A DNA stretch of 64,000 nt, from assembly GCF_001956215.1 (NCBI RefSeq), contig NZ_MRTQ01000020.1, positions 42,514-106,513 of the forward strand. The letters run 5' to 3'. Below are positions 51,003-59,147 of this stretch, one piece after another. The notes under the pieces are model-generated. The model was not told the origin of the DNA. It saw only the letters and a list, made by a program, of their open reading frames with translations, and ran no database searches. A program made the translations under genes and the position numbers. Numbering within the stretch: position 1 is the first letter of the stretch; each line of letters begins with the position of its first letter. The DNA comes from Paenibacillus sp. FSL R5-0490. GTDB lineage: Bacteria > Bacillota > Bacilli > Bacillales > Cytobacillaceae.

Positions 51003-51875
51003 ATGAAGAAGATCATAATTATGGCAGGGACCCTCAGCCTTCTGCTTTCCGGCTGCAGCCAGCTTGATCCGTATTTGGATAAAGCAAAGCCGCTTATTGA
51101 AAAAATTCCGTTCCTTGGGGAAGATAAAAGCCTCGATGAACCTTCTCAAGAAAATGAATCACTAAATAGAGAAGAAAACAGTGCCGGGGAAGCAGGCAAT
51201 GAAGGCAAAGAAAATATTCAAAAGGATCCTCTTTCATTGGAAGCTTCATATTTTAATGATATTAAAACTGTGGATGGCAGAAATATTATTCAGAACCCTG
51301 ATAATGTGATGGTCCTGGTGAATAAACAATTCAGCCTTCCGGATGGCTATGAACCATCCAAGCTAATGATCCCGGATGTCGCATTTTCTTACGGAAAGTT
51401 AGATTTGGAAAAGAGCTATATGCGTCAGGACGCAGCTGAAGAGCTGGAAAAGCTGTTTACAGGAGCATTGAATGAAGGTGTGGAATTATTTGCTGTATCC
51501 GGCTATCGCTCATTTACACGGCAATCGGAAGTTTTTGATGCCGAAGTAAATAGAGTTGGTAAAGAAAAAGCGGTCCATGCTGTGGCGATTCCCGGAAGCA
51601 GTGAACATCAGACAGGACTTACAATGGATATTTCCAGCAGAAGTGCAAGTCTGGAGCTTTCCGAAGAATTCGGGGAAACAAAGGAAGGAAAGTGGCTTGC
51701 CAATAATGCGCATCGCTATGGATTTATTCTCCGCTATCCAAAAGGAAAAGAAGCCATCACAGGTTATAAATATGAGCCTTGGCATTTCCGTTATGTGGGC
51801 CATGAAGCTGCTAAAGTCATTTATGAAAAGAAATGGACTTTGGAAGAGTACTTTGATATTGTTAAAAAAATCTAA
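51003..51875 (+). CDS. yodJ: M15B D-alanyl-D-alanine carboxypeptidase lipoprotein
   Basis: A 290-residue lipoprotein: lipobox LLLSGC, then an acidic/Asn-rich linker (to about residue 80) and a VanY/M15B zinc peptidase domain. The zinc signature is visible as SGYRSFTRQ, SSEHQTGLTMDI (His...Asp ligands) and EPWHFRYVG (last His ligand and catalytic Glu). It trims the terminal D-Ala of peptidoglycan stems. AGGTGAGTTTGA precedes the ATG. It is monocistronic and converges on a small membrane-protein gene. Confidence 0.92.
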   Translation: MKKIIIMAGTLSLLLSGCSQLDPYLDKAKPLIEKIPFLGEDKSLDEPSQENESLNREENSAGEAGNEGKENIQKDPLSLEASYFNDIKTVDGRNIIQNPDNVMVLVNKQFSLPDGYEPSKLMIPDVAFSYGKLDLEKSYMRQDAAEELEKLFTGALNEGVELFAVSGYRSFTRQSEVFDAEVNRVGKEKAVHAVAIPGSSEHQTGLTMDISSRSASLELSEEFGETKEGKWLANNAHRYGFILRYPKGKEAITGYKYEPWHFRYVGHEAAKVIYEKKWTLEEYFDIVKKI

Positions 51876-51899
51876 GAGGCCAGAATGGCCTCTTTTTAT
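51874..51899. terminator. Bidirectional intrinsic terminator
   Basis: AGAGGCC and GGCCTCT pair around AGAAT, with T residues after. It overlaps both convergent stop codons. Confidence 0.85.
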
Positions 51900-52144
51900 T
51901 TGCCTTTCTCCTTCAGACTGCTTTTTCCTGATTGAAAATAGAATATAACCGCTAAAATGAAGGGTACAGCTGGAAGGCCTGATAGAAAACGGAGCACATT
52001 TTCTGCCCCTGCTAAAGAATATCCCAATGGCAGCAGCAGAAAAAAACTTAATAGAGCAAGTTTCCAAGACTGATTCATGATCCCGGCAATTAGGCTGATT
52101 AGGGAAAATGCGAAGCTTATCCATAATATTGCGGTTAACATCAT
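51896..52144 (-). CDS. Small membrane protein with three hydrophobic segments
   Basis: An 82-residue protein with hydrophobic stretches at about 5-22, 27-45 and 57-71 and a lysine-rich C-terminus (KSSLKEKGK), suggesting the tail is cytoplasmic. AAGGGGTG precedes the ATG pair. I do not recognise the family. Its neighbours are wall-related (yodJ) and a copper chaperone, but it is on the opposite strand, so the context is not informative. Confidence 0.7.
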   Translation of the reverse strand: MMLTAILWISFAFSLISLIAGIMNQSWKLALLSFFLLLPLGYSLAGAENVLRFLSGLPAVPFILAVIFYFQSGKSSLKEKGK

Positions 52145-52399
52145 AATTCACCCCTTAAGAAAGTGCTGGGAGAGCTGAGGGCTGGACGATGAAAGGTTAG
52201 ATAGAGGGTTTTAAAATGGCTTTATAATAAAATATGTTTATACCGGCAAAACATTAATCTTTTATTTTCCTGATGTAAATGCCGCTTTAATTCAAGTGAA
52301 GCATTGCCTGGCCGGCTGTCTGTTTACCTGATGTTTATAAACCTCCTTCAATGAGGTATTAATAATGTAAGGTTTACTTGTAAAAAGGAGGCACATGCT

Positions 52400-52606
52400 T
52401 TGGAAAAAGTTTCGTTTAAAGTTGCAGGCATGACCTGCGGCCATTGTGAAGAGGCAGTCAAAAATGCCCTTCTCTCCATCGATGGAGTGGCAAGCGTCTC
52501 GATTGCCTTTCATGATGAACATGCAGAAATCGTCTATGACCCTGAAAAATCTGATAAGGAACATTTGATTAAAGCGATAGAAGACCAGGGCTATGGGGTA
52601 GCCTGA
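52400..52606 (+). CDS. Heavy-metal-associated (CopZ-like) chaperone
   Basis: A 68-residue ferredoxin-like HMA domain with the metal site GMTCGHC (C13 and C16) and the spacing VKNALLSIDGV typical of CopZ. It binds Cu(I) and hands it to an ATPase or a repressor. The TTG start at 52400 follows AAAAAGGAGG. No CopA or CsoR gene is adjacent, so it is a solitary copy. A dyad ACCTC-N7-GAGGT at 52341-52357 lies just upstream. The Sco protein at 23.4 kb is the other copper protein of the window. Confidence 0.92.
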   Translation: MEKVSFKVAGMTCGHCEEAVKNALLSIDGVASVSIAFHDEHAEIVYDPEKSDKEHLIKAIEDQGYGVA

Positions 52607-52610
52607 CATA

Positions 52611-52648
52611 AGAAAGAGCGCCATGCATATTTTGCTGGCGCTCTTTTA
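52611..52648 (+). terminator. Intrinsic terminator of the HMA gene
   Basis: AAGAGCGCCA and TGGCGCTCTT arms, followed by TTTAAT. Confidence 0.88.
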
Positions 52649-52750
52649 ATCGCTGCACACATTTTTCTTTGTTATTTATTCGATAAATGTTATTCTAATC
52701 ATTAAGGATTGTACATAGTTATTTTACGGTGACGAAAGTGGTGAAAAAGT

Positions 52751-54229
52751 TTGCAAAATGAAGATTTAAACAAAGAAACTTCTGAAACACCAGATAATAA
52801 CCATTCAGGTTTTATCCGCATGAAAAAGTTTCATTTTGTAATGCTGCTGTTTTTTATTGTGTTCCTTTCAGCTGGGATTACTACCTTTGCACTGGCCTTT
52901 GGAGATGAAAAGGCAGTAGATGTGGGATCAAGCGAAAGAAGGGAATTTGATAAGCTGTATACAGCTTATGATACCCTGAAAGCAAACTATTTCCAGGAAG
53001 TGGATCAAAGTAGCCTTATAAATGGCGCTATTAACGGTATGCTTGAAGCGCTGGATGATCCATACTCGGACTATATGAATGAAGAAGAAGCCGAAAACTT
53101 TCATCAGAGTATTTCGTCCTCTTTTGAAGGAATCGGAGCTGAAATCCAGGAACAGGAAGGCTACATAGTCATTGTATCCCCATTGAAAGGTTCACCTGCT
53201 GAAAAAGCCGGGCTAAGGCCAAATGACAAGGTTCTCTCAGTTGATGGAAAAAGCCTTCAGGGGATGAGCTCTACAGAGGCCGTTATGCTGATCAGAGGCG
53301 AAAAAGGGACTAAAGTGGAACTTGCAGTTCAGCGTCCCGGCACAGATGAGCCAATGAATATTTCCATTACACGCGATACGATTCCGCTTGAAACCGTCTA
53401 TGGCGAAATGCTGGAAGATGGTATTGCAAAAGTACAGATTACTACATTCTCGGAAAATACTTCTAAAGAACTGGTGAAAACTCTGAATGAACTGCAGAAG
53501 CAGGGCATGAAAGGATTAATCCTTGATCTTCGCCAGAATCCAGGCGGCCTTCTGGATCAGGCAGTGGAAATCTCCAGCCTGTTTGTCCCGGATGGCGAGA
53601 TATTATTCCAAATTGAAGACCGCAATGGAAACAGAGAAGAAGTAAAATCAAAGAGAGAAGAAAACCCGAATATACCTTTAGTCGTTGTGATTGATAAAGG
53701 AAGTGCCAGTGCATCAGAAATTCTGGCTGCGGCAGTACACGAATCCGCAGATGTGCCGCTTGTCGGTGAAAAATCGTTTGGGAAAGGCACCGTCCAGCGT
53801 GCACAGGACTTCTCAGATGGGTCAAACATGAAATTCACTACTGAAAAATGGCTGACACCGGATGGGAATTGGATTCATAAAAAGGGAATTACACCTGACC
53901 ACAAAGTGGCCTTGCCGGAATACGCTTCACTGCCATTTATTAATCCAGACACTGAATTAAAGCTTTCTGCTTCTTCAGCTCAGGTTAAAGCAGCTCAAGC
54001 TATGCTGAAAGCTCTGGGATATAATCCTGGAAGGGAAGACGGTTTCTTTGATGAAAAGACGGAAGCAGCTGTAAAGGAATTCCAGGCTGCTGAAAAGCTT
54101 GATCAAAATGGAGTATTATCAGGGCAGTCTACTCTTAGGCTGATGGAAAAACTCCGTGAAAAAATCGACCAAAATGATACGCAAATTCAAAAAGCAGCTG
54201 AAGTGCTGAAAAAACAAATAGGGTCTTAA
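52751..54229 (+). CDS. ctpA: S41 carboxyl-terminal processing protease with PDZ and peptidoglycan-binding domains
   Basis: A 492-residue membrane-anchored protease. One span lies at about residues 27-47. A PDZ domain (about 105-190, GIGAEIQEQ...SPAEKAGLRPNDKV) is followed by the S41 core with the nucleophile serine in DKGSASASEI and the general-base lysine in GEKSFGKGTVQ. The C-terminus (about 405-470) is a peptidoglycan-binding repeat with ALGYNPGREDGFFDEKTEAA. The TTG start follows AAAGTGGTGAAAAAG. Relatives cleave envelope or sporulation proteins (CtpA, CtpB). It is monocistronic. Confidence 0.94.
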   Translation: MQNEDLNKETSETPDNNHSGFIRMKKFHFVMLLFFIVFLSAGITTFALAFGDEKAVDVGSSERREFDKLYTAYDTLKANYFQEVDQSSLINGAINGMLEALDDPYSDYMNEEEAENFHQSISSSFEGIGAEIQEQEGYIVIVSPLKGSPAEKAGLRPNDKVLSVDGKSLQGMSSTEAVMLIRGEKGTKVELAVQRPGTDEPMNISITRDTIPLETVYGEMLEDGIAKVQITTFSENTSKELVKTLNELQKQGMKGLILDLRQNPGGLLDQAVEISSLFVPDGEILFQIEDRNGNREEVKSKREENPNIPLVVVIDKGSASASEILAAAVHESADVPLVGEKSFGKGTVQRAQDFSDGSNMKFTTEKWLTPDGNWIHKKGITPDHKVALPEYASLPFINPDTELKLSASSAQVKAAQAMLKALGYNPGREDGFFDEKTEAAVKEFQAAEKLDQNGVLSGQSTLRLMEKLREKIDQNDTQIQKAAEVLKKQIGS

Positions 54230-54232
54230 TCT

Positions 54233-54262
54233 AAAGCTCTCCGATCCGGAGAGCTTTTTTTC
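54233..54262 (+). terminator. Intrinsic terminator of ctpA
   Basis: AAGCTCTCC and GGAGAGCTT arms around GATCC, followed by seven T residues. Confidence 0.92.
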
Positions 54263-54290
54263 ATCATTTCTCAAGCGATTAGCGGCAGGT

Positions 54291-54326
54291 GGGGACAGTT
54301 CAAGTACTGTTCAAGTACTGTTCCAG
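54291..54326. repeat. Small palindromic element with tandem 11-base duplication
   Basis: GTTCAAGTACT occurs twice in tandem (54298-54308 and 54309-54319) and a third partial copy (GTTCC) follows. The outer parts GGGACAGT and ACTGTTCC are near inverted repeats. It looks like a short REP-type palindrome that has undergone a slip duplication. It lies between the ctpA terminator and the LCP gene and may be inert. Confidence 0.6.
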
Positions 54327-54403
54327 AAAGTGGGTATAGAAAGCGTTTCTCTTTCCCACAATGGTAGTAAACTTAACTATAAAGCAACGCAGGGGTGATA
54401 TGC

Positions 54404-55321
54404 TTGAAAAAAATTATGATTCTATTTGTAGTGGCTGCAGCTATACTTTCCGGCTGCACGTCTTTTCAGCAGAAAGATAACAATAATGCAGAGCAGGAAA
54501 CGGAGATCGTCGAGTCCGAAAAGGAGAATAAAGAGCCCTCGGCGATTGTAAATGAAACGAAAAACTTTTTGCTGATTGGTGTCGACAGCAGAGGAGAAGA
54601 GGATTCACGTTCGGATGCCATTGTGCTGGCCAGCTATGAACCTTCCGGGGAATCCATTAAATTGGTCTCTCTTATGAGGGACAGCTATGTAAAAATACCG
54701 GATTACCAATATATGTACAGCAAGTTGAATCATGCTTATTATATAGGCGGCAAGGATTTATTAAAGGATACCATCGAACAAAACTTCGGAGTCCAAATCG
54801 ATCATACAGCAATTATTGATTTTAAGGGATTTACAGCGATGCTTGATGCGATTGCCCCGGACGGAATTGAAGCAGAAGTCAGTGCCGCCATGATTGAAGA
54901 TATGGGATTGGATCTGGAGCCGGGAAAACAAAAGCTTAAGGGAAGCGACATTTTATCATATGTGAGATTTCGCCATGATGGACAAAGTGATTTCGGGAGA
55001 GTGGACCGGCAGCAGGAAATTTTGATTGGGCTTAAAGATGAAGTGATGAACCAATTCTCATCACCTGCCGGTTTAGCAAGGTTTCCGGAAGTAATCAGCC
55101 AGGCAATGAAGTATGTTGAAACCGACTTAAAGATGGAAGAAGCATTATCACTCGGTGTGAAGTTTTTAATGAATCCTGTCACTGACATTGAAACACTCAG
55201 GGTACCTGTTGAAGATAGTTATGAGAATAAAACATATAAACATGCCGGTTCGGTTCTCCAGCTTGATTTTGAAGAAAACTCAGAAGCGCTTAAGCAGTTT
55301 TTGGATGCTGAAAAGAAATAG
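54404..55321 (+). CDS. LytR-CpsA-Psr family protein, lipid-anchored
   Basis: LCP proteins attach wall teichoic acids or other glycopolymers to peptidoglycan. The 305-residue precursor has a lipobox (ILSGC), which is unusual since most LCP proteins have an uncleaved membrane anchor. The LCP core is intact: FLLIGVDSRGEEDSRSDAIVLASY, the arginine of SLMRDSYVKIP, and SYVRFRHDGQSDFGRVDRQQ. TTG 54404 lies six bases after AGGGGTG; a GTG within that site is rejected. It is monocistronic. Confidence 0.92.
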   Translation: MKKIMILFVVAAAILSGCTSFQQKDNNNAEQETEIVESEKENKEPSAIVNETKNFLLIGVDSRGEEDSRSDAIVLASYEPSGESIKLVSLMRDSYVKIPDYQYMYSKLNHAYYIGGKDLLKDTIEQNFGVQIDHTAIIDFKGFTAMLDAIAPDGIEAEVSAAMIEDMGLDLEPGKQKLKGSDILSYVRFRHDGQSDFGRVDRQQEILIGLKDEVMNQFSSPAGLARFPEVISQAMKYVETDLKMEEALSLGVKFLMNPVTDIETLRVPVEDSYENKTYKHAGSVLQLDFEENSEALKQFLDAEKK

Positions 55322-55337
55322 TGTAAAGGAAAAAATG

Positions 55338-55370
55338 ATGAGGAGCCCGCGGGCTCCTCATCTATTTTTT
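55338..55370. terminator. Bidirectional intrinsic terminator
   Basis: GAGGAGCCC and GGGCTCCTC arms with a T-rich run on the plus strand. It separates the LCP gene and the convergent methyltransferase. Confidence 0.85.
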
Positions 55371-55975
55371 ACACAAACTGCAATCCCGAAAGGGTAGTGT
55401 TTACCTTCTCTTTTTGGTTCAATGAGAACACTTCTCTGATAGTAAAATTCCGTCTCTCCGTAAGACTTGAACAGTTCAATAAATTCATCTTCCGTCAGCT
55501 GGTGAAAATGGAAGGGCTCATTTGTTGGCTTTCCCCTCCCGGCACCGAAAGGCGTGGATAAAATGAGAGTCCCGCCTGGCTTTAGCATCTTAAAAAGACT
55601 GTTAAGGAATATTTCTTCTGATGGCAGGTGTTCAAGCGTTTCAAAGCTCGTTATCACATCAAAGAATCCTAATTGTTCAGAGAGGGAATCATCTTCCGCA
55701 TTGGCCTTAATATATTGCACGAGAGGATGATAATGATGCTGTCTGGCATAGTTCAGTGTTCCCTCATCAATGTCCACAGCAACAATTTCACTAATTTCCT
55801 TTTTCTTGGCCTTTGCCATGATTTTTGAACCGTACCCTGTCCCGCAGGCAATATCAAGCACTCTTCCTTTAGCGTAATAAAGGGCGAAATAGTAACGTGC
55901 CAAATGTTCCAGAAGCATTCCGTTAGTAACCGGCATTTCCTCCAGTATGATTCTTTCTCCGGTATTTTCGTGCAT
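55358..55975 (-). CDS. Class I SAM-dependent methyltransferase
   Basis: A 205-residue Rossmann-fold methyltransferase. Motif I is VLDIACGTGYGS at about 40-51, motif II acidic VAVDID, motif IV ITSFETLEHL and the post-motif MLKPGGTLILSTPF. The MALDI-type arrangement (Methyltransf_11 class) is common to enzymes of many substrates, including quinones, lipids and small molecules. GGTGGAGAAAA precedes the ATG. It is a single gene; no pathway context is given by its neighbours. Confidence 0.88.
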   Translation of the reverse strand: MHENTGERIILEEMPVTNGMLLEHLARYYFALYYAKGRVLDIACGTGYGSKIMAKAKKKEISEIVAVDIDEGTLNYARQHHYHPLVQYIKANAEDDSLSEQLGFFDVITSFETLEHLPSEEIFLNSLFKMLKPGGTLILSTPFGAGRGKPTNEPFHFHQLTEDEFIELFKSYGETEFYYQRSVLIEPKREGKHYPFGIAVCVKNR

Positions 55976-56089
55976 TTTTCTCCACCATCCTTAATAGAAA
56001 TTATAGCAAATATGTCTTATGGTTTGTATGGACTGGTAAAATCATATACAATGGGTCATTAGACAGGATAGCTATAAAGAGGTGATCCT

Positions 56090-56491
56090 TTGAAGCAGGT
56101 AGTAAAGCTTAATGAAGAGACCCGCAGGCAAATATCAGATATTGAACAAAAATGTGAAAAGCTTGCAGAAAAACTTCTTAATAAGTACAAAACAAACTTT
56201 CAAACTGAAGAGGAAAATCTGGCAGTGGACCTGGTCAGAACGATAAAAGGCCGGCAAGCATCAGAAAACGATGTGTTTGAAAATGATTATGAATCCATTC
56301 TGGAACTGGGAATTGAGACGGAGGATGAATTTTTTCCGAATGCTTATATTCCCATCTGGAAATGCAAACAGGAAATGTTTCATTCCGTTGGTTATTTAAC
56401 CAATCTGGATATTGATTCAATAGAGAAGAAAATGATGCTTATGATTGAAGAAATGCTGGCAGACCGTGCAGAAGGGGAAAAGTATGAATAA
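56090..56491 (+). CDS. Uncharacterised protein upstream of a CobW GTPase
   Basis: A 133-residue acidic, mainly helical soluble protein, opening VVKLNEETRRQISDIEQKCEK and containing an aromatic core FFPNAYIPIWKCKQEMFHSVGY. The start is TTG at 56090 behind AGAGGTGAT. Its end overlaps the CobW-type gene by eight bases, so the two are translationally coupled and may work together, for example as a client or partner of the metallochaperone. I do not recognise a family. Confidence 0.75.
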   Translation: MKQVVKLNEETRRQISDIEQKCEKLAEKLLNKYKTNFQTEEENLAVDLVRTIKGRQASENDVFENDYESILELGIETEDEFFPNAYIPIWKCKQEMFHSVGYLTNLDIDSIEKKMMLMIEEMLADRAEGEKYE

Positions 56492-57404
56492 AACAGAAAT
56501 ATATATATTATCAGGATTTCTTGGGAGCGGGAAAACGACGCTTCTAAAGCAGCTGCTCCAGGATGAAAAAAAGCAAGGCAGAAAAGTGGCAGTCATGATG
56601 AACGAGCTTGGGAAAGTTTCAATTGACTCGGACGCAGTCGATGAGGGTGTGCCATTAAAAGAGCTGCTTGACGGCTGTATATGCTGTACCATTTCAGATA
56701 AGCTTGAGGCGCAGCTTCAGGAATTATTGATGGTTGAAAAGCCGGAAGCGATTTATATTGAAACTACAGGTGCTGCTCATCCCATTGAAGTTCTGGATAG
56801 CATCCTTTCCCCTCTTTTTGCAGACAGGATGCAGGTAAAAGGCATTATTTCTGTTGTAGACAGTCCAAGATGGCTTAATCGAAATGTGTTAAGCCCTCAG
56901 GTGCAGCAGCTTTTAATTGAGCAGGTAAGGCATGCAGACTTAATAATTTTGAATAAAGCAGATAAACTTTCCGAGGCAGAACAGGCGCGGCTTACAATGG
57001 AGATTCAGGGTCTTAACAGCCAGGCGTTCACCATCTTAACTTCATATTCAAAGATCGCTGTGAAGCAGGTAAGAGGTATGTCCTCCGGGAAAAAGAGCAA
57101 GGCTTCCAAATCACATGTTTTTTCTGATTTAAAGCTTAGCACGTTCGTTTATCAGTTTCAAAAACCTGTCAATCAGACTGATTTTGAGAATTTTCTTAGA
57201 GGACTTCCAGACACTGTGTACAGAATAAAAGGGTATATGAAGCTGAATTCTTCAAAGTACCCGTATCTTTTTCAGTTTTCTTATGGAATGCCGCTTTATA
57301 TGCAGGAAAACATCAATATGCCCCTTAATATGGTGTTTATTGGGGAGAATCTTGATTGGGCAGAAATCGAACAAAGGTTAACAAATCTGGAAGCATCTAA
57401 TTAA
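56484..57404 (+). CDS. CobW/YjiA-family GTP-binding metallochaperone
   Basis: A 306-residue G3E GTPase. Walker A is FLGSGKTTLLKQL at about 10-22; the metal-binding CxCC motif appears as GCICCT near residue 64; the base-specificity motif is LNKADK near 158. The C-terminal domain (FVYQFQKPVNQTDFENFLRG) is the typical CobW_C. Such proteins deliver zinc, cobalt or other metals to target enzymes. No Zur box was seen upstream. ATG 56484 follows GAAGGGG and lies inside the upstream gene. Confidence 0.92.
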   Translation: MNKTEIYILSGFLGSGKTTLLKQLLQDEKKQGRKVAVMMNELGKVSIDSDAVDEGVPLKELLDGCICCTISDKLEAQLQELLMVEKPEAIYIETTGAAHPIEVLDSILSPLFADRMQVKGIISVVDSPRWLNRNVLSPQVQQLLIEQVRHADLIILNKADKLSEAEQARLTMEIQGLNSQAFTILTSYSKIAVKQVRGMSSGKKSKASKSHVFSDLKLSTFVYQFQKPVNQTDFENFLRGLPDTVYRIKGYMKLNSSKYPYLFQFSYGMPLYMQENINMPLNMVFIGENLDWAEIEQRLTNLEASN

Positions 57405-57419
57405 TCAGGTTATTTAAAG

Positions 57420-57448
57420 AAAATCGCACTCATATGGTGTGATTTTTT
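57420..57448 (+). terminator. Intrinsic terminator of the CobW gene
   Basis: ATCGCAC and GTGTGAT arms, followed by seven T residues. Confidence 0.8.
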
Positions 57449-57534
57449 TATTGCCTGAATGAATGAAGAAAACCTTTTTTTGGGAAACTCATTATATAAT
57501 GCCTAACCGAAATACCTATAAATGAGTGGAATTT

Positions 57535-58368
57535 ATGAAAACTTTAAACGTAATCATGGTATTCATCTTTTTTCTTTTTGCAGGAGGCACACACATTTCT
57601 GCAGATGAAGAGGGGATTAGCTGGCGGATTGAGATGCTGGCATGGGAGAAAGTGAATGGGATATTGCTGAAATACAGTAAATTTACCGTTCTGGATGTTG
57701 AAACAGGCAAGAAGTTTAGGGTCCAGCGGCGTGCCGGAAGCCATCATGCAGATGTTCAGCCATTAAATGCTGAAGAAACAAAAATAATGAAAAGCATTTA
57801 TGGCGGAAAATGGAGCTGGAAGCGGCGCGCCATCATTGTTATTAATGGAAATCAGTGGATAGCGGCTTCCATGCATGGTATGCCCCATGGAGGAGGTGCA
57901 CTGAAAAATAATTTTCCAGGGCATTTTTGCATTCATTTTTACGGCAGTACCACACATCGAACAAACTTTATGGATCTATCACACAAGCTTATGATTTTGA
58001 AAGCGGCAGGAAAGCTTGATGGATATCTCAATAATGCCAATCCATATGAAGTGATCAGTGCATTTATGGCAGGACTAAAACAGCAGGATTCCAGGATTGT
58101 CCAGTCGATTTCCCTCCAGCCTTTAGCATGGAATAAACTCCTGCCCAGAATTGAGAATGTAAGGCTAAGCGGGATGCCCGTCCTTCCAGCTGAGGATCTG
58201 ACAGATGAGCTGAGCATGAAGGTGCCGGTAGAAGCGGATTGGTTTATAAAAAACCGCGGCAGACAGCATTTTCGAGGAAGCATCTATCTTGTGCGCTTTT
58301 CACAGGCAGACCCATGGAAAGTGGATAATAAAAGGTTCTTAAAGGAAAATATGTTATTGAACGAATAA
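57535..58368 (+). CDS. Secreted protein with an L,D-transpeptidase-like H...C-x-H motif
   Basis: A 277-residue exported protein. A signal peptide spans about 1-22 (FIFFLFAGGTHISA). The middle holds SMHGMPHGGGALKNN and then GHFCIHFYGSTTHR, giving a conserved-looking His...Cys-x-His cluster around residues 118-148. This resembles, but is not identical to, the HxG...GC[IV]R catalytic segment of YkuD-type L,D-transpeptidases. I recall related GHFCIHF proteins in other Firmicutes without a defined function. An envelope thiol enzyme is possible. The ATG at 57535 has only a weak ribosome site (GTGGA); GTG 57526 is the alternative. Confidence 0.7.
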   Translation: MKTLNVIMVFIFFLFAGGTHISADEEGISWRIEMLAWEKVNGILLKYSKFTVLDVETGKKFRVQRRAGSHHADVQPLNAEETKIMKSIYGGKWSWKRRAIIVINGNQWIAASMHGMPHGGGALKNNFPGHFCIHFYGSTTHRTNFMDLSHKLMILKAAGKLDGYLNNANPYEVISAFMAGLKQQDSRIVQSISLQPLAWNKLLPRIENVRLSGMPVLPAEDLTDELSMKVPVEADWFIKNRGRQHFRGSIYLVRFSQADPWKVDNKRFLKENMLLNE

Positions 58369-58400
58369 AAGCCTGAGAATAGACTCTCAGGCCTTTATTT
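58369..58400. terminator. Bidirectional intrinsic terminator
   Basis: GCCTGAGA and TCTCAGGC arms around ATAGAC with T-rich sequences on both sides, between two convergent genes. Confidence 0.85.
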
Positions 58401-58403
58401 GTT

Positions 58404-58646
58404 TTACTGTTTTTCGCCAAATTTGATGAACGTCCGCTCGTCTTCTACAAGTCCGCAAGCAGCACATTGAACTCTTTTATCAGGGCCTTTGTAAGGCATA
58501 TGGAAGGGGGACAGCTGTTCACTGCTGTATTCTTCCAAAACATTCCCTGTCTGAGGATCCATTTTGATGGATTGAGGCACCTGCTGAATAATATTAAATC
58601 GGCTTCTGTTTGTTTTACAGTTTGGGCACCGGTAAGGTGAATTCAT
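58404..58646 (-). CDS. Zinc-ribbon small protein
   Basis: An 80-residue soluble protein with CPNC at residues 8-11 and CAAC at about 61-64, a two-pair zinc ribbon with a long intervening loop (QSIKMDPQTGNVLEEY). AGGAGAATGAG precedes the ATG. Such ribbons occur in nucleic-acid-binding and regulatory peptides. No family name is recognised, and the context gives no hint. Confidence 0.8.
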   Translation of the reverse strand: MNSPYRCPNCKTNRSRFNIIQQVPQSIKMDPQTGNVLEEYSSEQLSPFHMPYKGPDKRVQCAACGLVEDERTFIKFGEKQ

Positions 58647-58763
58647 AACTCATTCTCCTTTCTCGCATATTAGCTGTATTTTTTGCATTTATAAATTTAT
58701 TTATGTAAAAATACATCTAAGGAAATATATTTGTTTCCTGTTTTGGAAGGGATGTGGCAAGTT

Positions 58764-59030
58764 ATGAGTCCAGACTATGAAAAGCTTCTGAATGAATACC
58801 GGAAGCTATGGAATAACCGGAAACTCGAAGATGATACTAACGCAGAAAACATTTTGAAGGAAGCAATCTCCAGGGAACTAAGGGATGAAAATTCCCATCC
58901 AAGAGTCCGTAAGACTATCTATGAAAAATTTTACCTTGCGGTTAAGAGAATTGCACATTCAGACCTGGATGATACATCCAAAGCAGCACTTATCCATATG
59001 CATATCCATGAAGCGGAAGGTTTGAAATAG
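58764..59030 (+). CDS. Uncharacterised helical protein
   Basis: An 88-residue charged, helical protein, starting MSPDYEKLLNEYRKLWNNRK and ending with IHMHIHEAEGLK. The start is uncertain: ATG 58764 has a weak GATGTGG upstream, and TTG/ATG codons further up to 58731 are possible. No signal peptide or membrane span. No family recognised. A weak hairpin (AGGGGG/CCTCC with T run) follows the stop at about 59029-59052. Confidence 0.65.
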   Translation: MSPDYEKLLNEYRKLWNNRKLEDDTNAENILKEAISRELRDENSHPRVRKTIYEKFYLAVKRIAHSDLDDTSKAALIHMHIHEAEGLK

Positions 59031-59147
59031 GGGGTTTAAGCCTCCTTTTTTAAATTAACAGGTTTACTGCAGATTTCAAGATCCTTTCACATTTATCTCA
59101 CAATATTAATGTAAGATAAAGATAAGATAGTCATGAGGAGAAATTGT

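Noticed and set aside
52341..52357. Dyad ACCTC-N7-GAGGT as a copper-repressor operator before the HMA chaperone
   Set aside because: It does not match CsoR or CopY operator consensus well enough; mentioned only in the gene entry.
54333..54350. Possible cre box upstream of the LCP gene (AGAAAGCGTTTCT)
   Set aside because: It is palindromic, but several conserved cre positions fail; too weak to list as a feature.
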